The notes under the pieces are model-generated. The model saw only the letters and a program-made list of their open reading frames with translations. It was not told the origin of the DNA and ran no database searches. A stretch of DNA of 64,000 nucleotides from the NCBI GenBank assembly GCA_035517695.1, contig DATIYI010000033.1:1-64000 (forward strand). Direction: 5' to 3'. Made by a program: the position numbers and the translations under genes. Each line of letters begins with the position of its first letter. Within the stretch, counting starts at the first letter, position 1. Origin of the DNA: DATFVJ01 sp035517695. GTDB taxonomy: Bacteria; Actinomycetota; Actinomycetes; Streptosporangiales; Streptosporangiaceae. Positions 8,620 to 16,509 of the stretch are shown piece by piece.

Positions 8620-9925
8620 ACTTCGCCCGGCGCTGGGCCCGGCACGCGTGAATTCTGGGCGCCACCCACGATGGCTTGCGGCCCCGGCCCTGCCGCACCC
8701 GGCGAACTTCGCAAGACCCTCGGCAGTGAACCTGCTTCCGCCAGCCCGACGCCACCCACCCATGGACGGTCCCCGAGCTGGCAGCCGTCGCGCCGCCCGG
8801 CGGCCAGGTCGGCGCGCTGGAGGACGTTGCGTTGGAAGTCGGAGGACCGCCAGCGCTTCCCCATCCGCGAGCGGAAGATCAGCCGGGGCGGGTTGGCCCC
8901 GACCTCCTGCTTGGCGCGGGCCTGCCCGATCTGGGTGGCAAGCCGCTCGGCGAGCGGGTACCCAGCGGGCGCGCGGCGCGGGTAGATGGTCCGGCGGAAC
9001 TTGCGGGTCTTCGGCGCCTCGACGAAGAGGTACCCGGCGACCTCGACCACCTTGCGGTCCACCGTGATCACCCGGGCGGCGGTGTCGACCTGCGCGACGG
9101 TGAGCGCAGTCAGCTCGCCCCGACGCAGCCCCCCTGTAGGCGGCGGTGTACGCCATCAGCTCATCCGGCTCGCCATGCCGCCCGGCGGCGGCCAGCGCCC
9201 GGCCGAGCTTGCCCATGCCAGAGTCGGCGGGGATCTCGTCGGGGTCGACCCACGGCGCCGACTCCCCCGCTACGCTGACCCGGGGTGCGGGCAGCGGGCG
9301 GTTCCCGGCCTGCCAGTGCACCTTGGCCAGCCGCGAGTTGGCCAGGTACCGCCGTCCAGGCCGACGCTGACCAGGGCGGAGATCATCCTCTGGACCCGCG
9401 CGCCTTCCCCCGGCGTGGGGGCGGCGTTGACGATCTTCTGAGTGTGCTCTGTCTTGATGTCCTGGCGGGTGACCGTGCCGATGACCGGGGCGGCGAACCG
9501 CTCGCACAGCCCCCACTGCGCATGGGCGTGCTTGCGAGACCCCCGCTCGTCGACGGGAAGCCGGTCAGGGTCCAGGTAGTGGGCGATCAGGTCCGCGCCG
9601 GGACGTGTCATGTTCGGGCGCCGGCCGCCAGCCGCTCGGCGACCTTTCTCCAGCCTGGCGGCCAGCTTCTCCTCGCTGGCCGCCTCGCACTGCTGCCGCT
9701 GGACGTGCTCGTACCAGACCGCCCGCCAGCACCCGTGGTCCTCGCGGGCCGGGTACACGGTAATGCCGTGTTCCACCTCGATGACCTCGCCGCTCCCCCG
9801 GGTGGCCGCCCGTCCGGTCCCGTTCACGCAGACCCGGCCGGGCGCCGGGCGGCTGGCCTTCGCCCGTTCGGCCGGCCCGGGCCGGTTGTGGGGATTTTGA
9901 CGACCGCGGGCGCTGCCTGCGTCAT
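8620..9925 (-). pseudogene. Tyrosine recombinase (integrase), multiply frameshifted
   Basis: The integrase of the decayed element. An ATG at 9925 (MTQAAPAVVKIPTTG) runs into a stop. Homology continues in a second frame (EVEHGITVYPAREDHGCWRAVWYE and the core-binding region VTRQDIKTEHTQKIVNAAP), shifts near 9360 (YLANSRLAKVHWQAGNRPLP), and shifts again near 9130 (VITVDRKVVEVAGYLFVEAPKTRKFRRTI). The first catalytic Arg box appears as GLRRGELTAL around the last shift. The C-terminal HxxR and Tyr boxes are not readable, because the sequence degenerates after FQRNVLQRADL and then meets the ABC fragment. At least three frame changes make it inactive. Its 5' end lies within 10 bases of the tRNA-Asn 3' end, the usual place for an integrase beside its attachment site. 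Confidence 0.75.
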
Positions 9926-9929
9926 GCTG

Positions 9930-10005
9930 TGGCTCCCGCGATAGGACTCGAACCTATAACCTGCCGGTTAACAGCCGGACGCTCTGCCAATTGAGCTACG
10001 CGGGA
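9930..10005 (-). tRNA. tRNA-Asn (anticodon GTT), CCA encoded
   Basis: On the minus strand the 76-base sequence folds as a cloverleaf. The acceptor stem TCCCGCG pairs with CGCGGGA. The D arm has AGCTCAATTGGCAGAGC, the anticodon loop is CTGTTAA, and the T arm contains GGTTCGAGTCC. The discriminator G is followed by an encoded CCA. The integrase remnant begins at the 3' end, so the 3' half probably served as an attachment site for the element to the left. Confidence 0.95.
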
Positions 10006-10019
10006 TGGGACAGCACACG

Positions 10020-10025
10020 ATCATA
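10020..10025 (-). promoter_or_regulatory. Putative -10 element for tRNA-Asn
   Basis: TATGAT on the minus strand lies 15 bases before the mature tRNA 5' end, a suitable distance for transcription initiation. No good -35 hexamer is visible at 16-18 bases, so the call is tentative. Confidence 0.35.
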
Positions 10026-10288
10026 CGGACCAGGTGGCACCGAGGTACGGCGGTTACCGTACCGGTGCACGTCGGCAACCAGGGTAGCGCACCCGCGGAA
10101 CGCACCCCGCCATCGCGTAGCGGCCGCGCTGCCCTGGTATGCGGGCCGTGCGCCCGGCTCGGCGGCGGCGTTCGCATGCGAACCCAGCCACGGTTGCCCG
10201 GCGTTCACCGGAATACCGGCGGCTGTCAGGGGCAAATCATGGGTGCGCGTGGAAACGTGCGACAAACAATCGCGAAGAGAGGGTCCTG

Positions 10289-10579
10289 ATGCGTTACCGC
10301 ATCACGTTCATCGCCGGGTTCGCCGTCGGTTTCATCACCGGCGCCCGGGCCGGCCGGGAACGTTACGAGCAGATCAAGAATGTCGGCCGCAAGGTCATGG
10401 ACAACCCCGCCGTGCAGCAGGCGGCCGGTGCGCTGCACGCCCAGGCGGGTGACCTTGCCCAGACCGCACGGCACAAGGTCGGCGGCAAGGTCCCCGGCCT
10501 CCGTGGCGATGGGGCAGGCAATGGCGAAGCCTACTTCCCTGGTTCGGAAACCCGGGACAGCCCGCCCGCACGGCACTGA
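10289..10579 (+). CDS. YtxH-like small membrane-anchored protein
   Basis: A 96-residue product with one N-terminal hydrophobic helix (ITFIAGFAVGFITGA) followed by GRERYEQIKNVGRKVMDNPAVQQAAG. This pattern is typical of short actinobacterial proteins with a YtxH-like region: a membrane anchor, then a basic amphipathic helix. The molecular role is unknown. ATG 10289 is preferred over an upstream frame because the helix starts there; a GAGAGGG run lies just before it. It stands alone between tRNA-Asn and the repeat-rich region beyond the sigma factor gene. Confidence 0.6.
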   Translation: MRYRITFIAGFAVGFITGARAGRERYEQIKNVGRKVMDNPAVQQAAGALHAQAGDLAQTARHKVGGKVPGLRGDGAGNGEAYFPGSETRDSPPARH

Positions 10580-10650
10580 AATGCGCGCCGGCCCGCCGCA
10601 CACGGCTGCGGGCCGCCCATTACCGAGGAGGGCTCACGCGTGAGTCATCC

Positions 10651-10812
10651 CCGGTGATGGGTCTGCCGGTGATGGGTCTGCCGGTGATGGGTCTGCCGGT
10701 GATGGGTCTGCCGGTGATGGGTCTGCCGGTGATGGGTCTGCCGGTGATGGGTCTGCCCGGTGATGGGTCTGCCCGGTAATGGGTAATGGGTCTGGCCGGT
10801 AATGGGTCTGGC
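10651..10812. repeat. 15-bp tandem repeat downstream of the sigma factor gene
   Basis: About seven near-perfect copies of CCGGTGATGGGTCTG, then decayed 16-base and longer variants (CCCGGTGATGGGTCTG, GGTAATGGGTCTG), end 36 bases before the sigma factor stop. It contains no gene. Open frames through it are repeat artefacts. Confidence 0.9.
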
Positions 10813-10847
10813 CGCGGGCTTCCTGGGCCGCGGCGGCCGACCCGCGG

Positions 10848-12008
10848 TCAGTCGAGGTATTCGCGGAGCGTTTGAGCGCGGCTCGGGTGGCGTAGCTTGG
10901 CCAGCGTCTTCGACTCAATCTGCCTGATGCGTTCCCTCGTCACGCCGAACTCCTTGCCGACCTCCTCCAAAGTTCGTGGGTGCCCGTCCGCCAAGCCGAA
11001 CCGCAGCTGGATGATTTTCTGCTCGCGGTCGGAGAGGTCGTCGAGGATGCCCTCAAGCTGATCCTGCAGCATCATGAACGCTGCTGCCTCGATCGGCACC
11101 ACAGCGTCCGCGTCCTCGATAAAGTCGCCGAGATCGGAGTCTTCCTCGCCGATGGGCGATTGCAACGAGACGGGTTCCAGCGCGATCCGCTGGATCTCCA
11201 TGACCCGGTCCACCGGCAGGCCCATCTCCATGGCGATCTCTTCGGGCGCAGGCTCGTGGCCCAGGTCCTGGTGAAGGTGACGCTGAACACGGGCAAGCTT
11301 GTTGATCGTCTCGACCATGTGCACGGGTATACGGATCGTCCGCGCCTGATCGGCGATGGCCCGGGTAATGGCCTGGCGGATCCACCACGTCGCGTAGGTC
11401 GAGAACTTGTACCCCTTGGTGTAGTCGAACTTCTCCACCGCGCGGATCAGGCCCAGATTGCCCTCCTGGATCAGATCCAGGAACGGCATCCCGCGGCCGA
11501 GGTACCGCTTGGCGATCGACACCACCAACCGGAGATTTGCCTCTGTCAGCCGCTGTTTAGCCCGTAGTCCGTCCCTGACCAGCAGGTCGAGGTCGCAGCG
11601 CTGCACGCCGAACAGCGGGAAGCCGCCATGCAGCTTCTCCTCGGCGAACAGGCCCGCCTCGATCGCCTTGGCGAGTTCGACCTCGTCTTCTGCCGTTAGC
11701 AGTGGCACACGGCCGATCTCGCGCAGGTAGATGCGGACCAGATCGCTGGTGGGTGCCCGCCTGGCGGCCTCCTCCTCGCCAGCCTGCCGCAAATCCTCGA
11801 GCTCATCGTGCTGAGCGTCGAGAATCTCCACCCCCTCTTCTGCGAGCAAGCTGACTACGCCGTCAATGGCATCTGCAGGCAAGTCGGAGCGATCGACAGC
11901 GGCGGCCACGTCCCCCATCGTGACGACGCCGCGCTCCCTCCCTTGCGCGACGAGGTCCGCCACCCGCTCTACCGGCGGCGGCCCACTGGGCAACACCGAA
12001 GGGCCCAC
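10848..12008 (-). CDS. sigA: Primary RNA polymerase sigma factor (RpoD/HrdB type)
   Basis: A sigma-70 group 1-type factor of 386 residues. Region 1.2 is present (DLVRIYLREIGRVPLLTAEDE). Region 2 reads LTEANLRLVVSIAKRYLGRG, FLDLIQEGNLGLIRAVEKFD and YATWWIRQAITRAIADQAR, containing core-binding and -10 recognition. Region 3 follows (INKLARVQRHLHQDLG), then region 4.2 (LEEVGKEFGVTRERIRQIES), the -35 helix-turn-helix. The long acidic N-terminal extension of many actinobacterial HrdB proteins is short here. GTG 12008 gives GPSVLPSGPPPVERVADL before the conserved part; no strong ribosome binding site is seen, so the start is uncertain. It lies directly downstream of dnaG on the same strand, like the classical dnaG-rpoD macromolecular synthesis arrangement. 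A group 2 paralogue is possible but less likely. Confidence 0.88.
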   Translation of the reverse strand: MGPSVLPSGPPPVERVADLVAQGRERGVVTMGDVAAAVDRSDLPADAIDGVVSLLAEEGVEILDAQHDELEDLRQAGEEEAARRAPTSDLVRIYLREIGRVPLLTAEDEVELAKAIEAGLFAEEKLHGGFPLFGVQRCDLDLLVRDGLRAKQRLTEANLRLVVSIAKRYLGRGMPFLDLIQEGNLGLIRAVEKFDYTKGYKFSTYATWWIRQAITRAIADQARTIRIPVHMVETINKLARVQRHLHQDLGHEPAPEEIAMEMGLPVDRVMEIQRIALEPVSLQSPIGEEDSDLGDFIEDADAVVPIEAAAFMMLQDQLEGILDDLSDREQKIIQLRFGLADGHPRTLEEVGKEFGVTRERIRQIESKTLAKLRHPSRAQTLREYLD

Positions 12009-12167
12009 GCAGAACAGTGTGCGTCATGGCGGCCTCGGAGTGGGGGTCTAATTTTGTAACCTTCGTGGTTTTGGCAAGAAGCGTACCGATGCGATTCATA
12101 TGCCGCCGCCATATACGGGATTGTGAGCCGCGCCTCGGCACCACGCCCGCCCGGCATCGCTTGGCTG

Positions 12168-14150
12168 CTAAGCAGCGCCCTCCGCCCGCTCGAGCAAGAC
12201 CTTGCGGCGCTGCTCAAGGGCGATGAGATCACCGAAAAGCCGGTTGTACGCGGCCTGCTCCTCCACCGGGTTCATCCGCTGCAGCCGCGACTTGACCGCC
12301 ACGATCTGCCGCGATACGGCCAGTTCGCCGACCCGGGCAAGGAAGCCCTCGGTGTAGCGGTCATCCGCATGTCCGTTCAGTCGGGGCGGCAGCAACAGCG
12401 GCTCCACCGCCAGCCCCGTCACAAAGGCAGACGCGGTGTCCCCCGGCGCGGCGGCGCGCAGCTTTGCTGCCCAATCGAGGCCGCCGCGCGATCCGGCCGC
12501 CCCGCCACACTCGGCAATCAGCTGAAACGTCGCGGTGTGCACGGGCACCGTGAAAGCATCAGCGCCGAGCGCGTCAAATGCGGGCCCGCACAGGGCGGGC
12601 CGCTGCACGGCCAGCTTGAGCGCCTCTCTCTCGACCCTGACAACAGGATCGCCCACGTCGTAGCTGGTCCCATCATGGGGGCCGGACTGCTGATAAGCGC
12701 CGGCCTGCGTCGCCCCACTCGCCTCGTGCGGTGCTGCCTGGCCTGCCCCGCGGCGCGAGCGACGGGCGGGCGCGCTGGCCTCGCTTCGGCGCAGCGACGG
12801 ATCCGCCGCCGGTGACTGCCCGCGCCGCAAGTGCAGGCCAATGCGAGCAAGCACGAAATCCTCGTCCATGAGGCCAAGCCACCGGTCTACCCGTTGCGCA
12901 TATACCTTGCGGAGCCCACCGTCCTTGATGCGCGCCACGACCCGCGCCGCTCCGTCCAAGGCGGCGAGCCGCCCCTCCGCGCTGTCCAGGTCATACTCAT
13001 CCATCGCGCTACGGACGGCGAATTCGTAGAGCGGCACGCGGCGGGCGATCAGATCGCGTACCGCCGTGTCACCGTGCCCCCGCCGCAGGTCACAGGGGTC
13101 GAGGCCGTCTGCCTGCACGGCAACGAACGTCTGGGTGACGAACCGTTCCTCCATATCGAACGCCCGGAGCGCCGCCCGCCGGCCCGCAGCATCCCCGTCG
13201 AACGTAAAGATGACCTCGCCCCGTTGCCAGTCGGCGTCTATCAGCAGCCGCCGCACGATCTTGATGTGTCCCTCGCCGAATGAGGTACCGCAGGTGGCCA
13301 CCGCCGTCGGGACCCCGGCGAGGTGGCATGCCATCACGTCGGTATACCCCTCGACGATCACCACCTGGCGGCGCTGGACGATCTCACGCTTGGCGAGATC
13401 CGCCCCGTAGAGCACCGAGCTTTTCTTGAAGATCGGGGTCTCCGGCGTGTTCAGGTATTTGGGCCCGTCACCTCCGGCCACAAGCGTGCGCGCGCCGAAC
13501 GCGATCACCTCGCCCGTGACATCGCGGATCGGCCAGACCAGCCTGCCGCGGAACCTGTCCACGGGGCCGCGCCTGCCCTCGCTCGCCAGGCCGCCAACGA
13601 GCAACTCCTGCTGGGTGAAGCCCTTGCGGAGCAAGTAGCTCGTGAGCGCCTCCCATTCGGCGGGCGCGTAACCGGCGCCGAAGTGCTCCGCATCGGCAAG
13701 CTCGAATCCGCGCTCGCCGAGGAATGCGCGGGCGGGGGCGGCGTCAGGTGCGCGCAGCCGTTCGGCATAAAACTCCGCGGCGGCGCGATGCGCATCGAGC
13801 AGCCGGCGCCGCTGGCCGTGCTCCCTCCCCGGCACCTGCCCGCCCTGCTCGTAGCGGAGCTCGATACCGCCGCGGGCGGCCAGCCGCTCGACCGCGTCGG
13901 CGAACGTCAGGTTCTCGATCTTCTGCACGAACGAGATAACGTCGCCGCCCTCCTGGCAGGAGAAGCAGAAATACAGCCCGCGAGCAGGTGTGACGTTGAA
14001 TGACGGGGTCTTTTCCTCATGGAATGGGCATAGTCCCTTGAGCGATCCGCCGCCGGCGCTGCGCAACTGCAGGTGCTCGCCGATCACGTCCGCGATGGGC
14101 GAACGCTCACGGACGAGATCGATGTCCTCGTCGCGGATCCGGCCAGCCAC
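12168..14150 (-). CDS. dnaG: DNA primase
   Basis: Synthesises RNA primers at the replication fork. The 660-residue product begins with the CHC2 zinc-binding domain (CPFHEEKTPSF, then YFCFSCQEGGD). The primase core follows, with the Toprim motifs VIVEGYTDVMACH and FTFDGDAAGRRA, and the C-terminal DnaB-interaction domain lies beyond a low-complexity linker (around residues 470-520). The open frame extends ~94 codons upstream, but GTG 14150 (VAGRIRDEDIDLVRER) has GGAGG five bases before it and matches the family N-terminus. It is followed 159 bases later by the sigma factor gene. The upstream region carries an element duplicated ahead of the neighbouring membrane protein gene. Confidence 0.95.
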   Translation of the reverse strand: MAGRIRDEDIDLVRERSPIADVIGEHLQLRSAGGGSLKGLCPFHEEKTPSFNVTPARGLYFCFSCQEGGDVISFVQKIENLTFADAVERLAARGGIELRYEQGGQVPGREHGQRRRLLDAHRAAAEFYAERLRAPDAAPARAFLGERGFELADAEHFGAGYAPAEWEALTSYLLRKGFTQQELLVGGLASEGRRGPVDRFRGRLVWPIRDVTGEVIAFGARTLVAGGDGPKYLNTPETPIFKKSSVLYGADLAKREIVQRRQVVIVEGYTDVMACHLAGVPTAVATCGTSFGEGHIKIVRRLLIDADWQRGEVIFTFDGDAAGRRAALRAFDMEERFVTQTFVAVQADGLDPCDLRRGHGDTAVRDLIARRVPLYEFAVRSAMDEYDLDSAEGRLAALDGAARVVARIKDGGLRKVYAQRVDRWLGLMDEDFVLARIGLHLRRGQSPAADPSLRRSEASAPARRSRRGAGQAAPHEASGATQAGAYQQSGPHDGTSYDVGDPVVRVEREALKLAVQRPALCGPAFDALGADAFTVPVHTATFQLIAECGGAAGSRGGLDWAAKLRAAAPGDTASAFVTGLAVEPLLLPPRLNGHADDRYTEGFLARVGELAVSRQIVAVKSRLQRMNPVEEQAAYNRLFGDLIALEQRRKVLLERAEGAA

Positions 14151-14160
14151 ACGCGCCTCC

Positions 14161-14203
14161 GCACGGTTGCGCCTCAGTACCGACGCGGCGAGTCTATTGC
14201 GAG
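14161..14203 (-). promoter_or_regulatory. Conserved upstream element of dnaG (duplicated)
   Basis: This 43-bp segment 5' of dnaG recurs without gaps at 16442-16484, upstream of the adjacent membrane protein gene, with 37 of 43 positions identical. On the minus strand it contains CGCAATAGACT, where TAGACT could be a -10 hexamer. No clear -35 is seen, so promoter function is inferred from position and conservation. Confidence 0.4.
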
Positions 14204-14293
14204 CCACCGACCGCGGGCCGCCTTTACGGTGCCGGCTGCGGGTTGCGCGCGCCGATCCGCGCCGCCAAAGATCCACGGGACACCAGCGCCGCC

Positions 14294-16336
14294 CTAGCTC
14301 CGCAGCGAGCGAAGTACCAGCACGGTCGCCCTGACGTGGGGTCGGGAGGCCAGCATCACACGGAGCCTCGCCGCAAGCGCGGGATCGCGCACGACGAACC
14401 GCAATGGGAACCGCCCATCGACGAGGGCCCAACGCGCTACCACGAGCTCTTTGCCGCCAAGATTCACATCGGCCCGCCGGTTATTGGGAAGCGCGTGGAT
14501 GATGTCGCTGAGCGGCCCGGTCATCGCGCCACGATCGCGGTTGAACACGGCGGCGAAGTAGCTCGCATACAAATCGTTCAGCTTGTTGCCGGTGAACACC
14601 AAGGTGGGCACGCCGTCGCCGAGCACGCGCGCGTCGGCGAGCGCGATCAGGGACGGGCTGTAGGGTGCGGTCATCTTGCCCGCGCTCCAGCTACTGAGCC
14701 GTGATCCCGCCCAGATCAGCGAATGCCCGTCGGACAGGCCCGATTGAAAGAGGCCGGAGATGGCCATCGCGGCCACCCCCGCGGCGACAGCCAGGCCAGC
14801 TTCCCGGCGCCGGCGTGGCCGGCCGTACCGGCGGGCGCGGGCATGAAGCGGGCGCAGGAAGCCGGCGAGAGCGCCGAGGCCGACCAGGCACACGAGGTAG
14901 CCCGCCACCATCAGCTTGTTGAAGTAGTAGCTGGTCTGGTCCATCTGGATCAGCTGGTAAACGGCGAAGGTCCCGATTACGATCGCGCAAATGAGCAGCT
15001 GCGCGGTCATGGCCTGCCACACAGGCAGCCGCCGCGAGACAGGGCTTGCCATTGTGGCGACGATGACGAGCGCCAGCCCAGCCACCAGCGGGCCGGGGAC
15101 CGGAATCACCCAGCCAGCCGTTGCCAGCGTCAGCGCCTGGGCATTGAAACCTGATGCCAGGCTGAGCGCGGACGGGTAGCAGGCGATGGCGCAGGCGGCG
15201 ACGCCGGTGACCACGGTGAACCGCCAGTATCGCCGCAGCCTGCGGCGGTAGATGACGCTGGTGGTCACGAGCCCAAGGACGGCGACGGGCGCGAAGAGGT
15301 TATAGGCGTAGGCGACCGCGATCAACAGCGCGCAGGCGATCAGCACGTGCTCGCGGACCACTCGCGGCGGCCGGACCGTCACCGCCACCGCGAGTACGAG
15401 GAACGCGAGGCCGACGATCTCAGAATCGAGTCCGAACTCGAGCATCCCCACCAGTTGCCCGCCGATCGCCAGTGCGGCCACGGCCGAGCAGATCACGAAG
15501 CGCCGCCAGCCGGCCACCCGCGGGCCTGCTATCCAGCGGGCCGCCCACACGATCGCCGTGATCAGGAGGGCATAAGCCGCGAGCACGTAGATGAAATAGC
15601 GGTTGAACTCCGCGAGCGGCGCCCCCGGATCGGTAGCCGACCTGAGGAACGTGTCGAACAGCGCGAACAGGAAATGCGACCCGGACGGATAGACGACCGC
15701 GGTGGGCGGTGGCACAGACAGCCGAGCCTGGCTCTGGTGCAAGAAGGCGTATCCGCCGAGCCGGTGAATCGTGTCGAACAGAGCGAACTGATTGAAGCGG
15801 TCCGAGGTGATGGTGGAGAACGTGAGCCGTCGCGTCAGCGAAAGCCTCGCGATCGGGGCGTAGGCGGCCCAGAAGGCGAAGATCCCCGACCCGACCACCA
15901 CCGCATCGGACCCCAGCCAGCGGCGCGGCAGGCTCGGCCGCCTGCCGGCCAGCCAGCCCGCCGCCACGACGAGGGTAAAGCACGTGCCACCGACCGGTAT
16001 CGGTTGCAATCCCCACGGCCAGATCGAAAAGAGCAAGCCCAGGGCGAGGACCGCCCCCGCGAGCAGGCTCGCGGCCAGCATGAGGCGGTCCACGACGTTG
16101 GTCCCCGAGCGCAGGATCGAGGCCACCGCGAGCAGCAGCAGGAACGGCTGCACAACGTCCAGCCGCAGTTGATGCAGCACCAGCGGCACCAGCCACGCCC
16201 CGCACAGCAGGACCGCGAGCCAGCGCAGCCGCCCCCAACGAACCGGCTCACGAACGGGCCCAAGAACCGACCCCGCGCCGCTAGGCCGCCACGATGCGAC
16301 GCTCGCGGGCGCATGCGCAGGCCCAGTCAAATCCAC
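14294..16336 (-). CDS. Polytopic membrane protein, tandem paralogue A
   Basis: A 680-residue protein with roughly a dozen hydrophobic segments spanning most of its length and a ~150-residue soluble C-terminal part (LIALADARVLGDGVPTLVFT, later a final LVLRSLRS). Loops contain conserved polar stretches such as SDRFNQFALFDTIHRLGGY and YPSGSHFLFALFDTFLRS. The layout of many helices with a C-terminal extracytoplasmic domain recalls GT-C-type glycosyltransferases and polymer or wall-teichoic-acid membrane enzymes, but no diagnostic motif was recognised; function unknown. GTG 16336 is chosen by alignment with its neighbour; a TTG two codons later is possible. It is a tandem duplicate of the gene at 16510-18570 and lies just upstream of dnaG on the same strand. 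Confidence 0.7.
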   Translation of the reverse strand: MDLTGPAHAPASVASWRPSGAGSVLGPVREPVRWGRLRWLAVLLCGAWLVPLVLHQLRLDVVQPFLLLLAVASILRSGTNVVDRLMLAASLLAGAVLALGLLFSIWPWGLQPIPVGGTCFTLVVAAGWLAGRRPSLPRRWLGSDAVVVGSGIFAFWAAYAPIARLSLTRRLTFSTITSDRFNQFALFDTIHRLGGYAFLHQSQARLSVPPPTAVVYPSGSHFLFALFDTFLRSATDPGAPLAEFNRYFIYVLAAYALLITAIVWAARWIAGPRVAGWRRFVICSAVAALAIGGQLVGMLEFGLDSEIVGLAFLVLAVAVTVRPPRVVREHVLIACALLIAVAYAYNLFAPVAVLGLVTTSVIYRRRLRRYWRFTVVTGVAACAIACYPSALSLASGFNAQALTLATAGWVIPVPGPLVAGLALVIVATMASPVSRRLPVWQAMTAQLLICAIVIGTFAVYQLIQMDQTSYYFNKLMVAGYLVCLVGLGALAGFLRPLHARARRYGRPRRRREAGLAVAAGVAAMAISGLFQSGLSDGHSLIWAGSRLSSWSAGKMTAPYSPSLIALADARVLGDGVPTLVFTGNKLNDLYASYFAAVFNRDRGAMTGPLSDIIHALPNNRRADVNLGGKELVVARWALVDGRFPLRFVVRDPALAARLRVMLASRPHVRATVLVLRSLRS

Positions 16337-16441
16337 GGCCGCTCCCAGTACCCCCCGACGATCGATATCCCCCGGACGATCGATAACCGCTGGCGATTGT
16401 TACCCCTCGCGCTTGATGTGCTCGCCTCGGGATCCCCGCCC

Positions 16442-16484
16442 GGACGGTTCCGGCTCAATTCCGACGCGCCGAGTCTATTGCGAG
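16442..16484 (-). promoter_or_regulatory. Second copy of the dnaG upstream element
   Basis: Matches the segment upstream of dnaG at 37 of 43 positions and lies ~105 bases ahead of the paralogue A start. It was probably carried along when the membrane protein gene was duplicated in tandem, so paralogue A may now use a copy of the dnaG promoter region. Confidence 0.4.
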
Positions 16485-16509
16485 CGGTTGCGCGACCCGC
16501 CGGCCACCG

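Noticed and set aside
9930..10005. Second attachment copy of the tRNA-Asn 3' end within the window
   Set aside because: No matching stretch was found between 1 and 9900. The other boundary is outside the window or lost.
10634..10918. Minus-strand frame with repeated PSPAD
   Set aside because: Produced by the 15-bp tandem repeat; it overlaps the end of the sigma factor gene and has no support.
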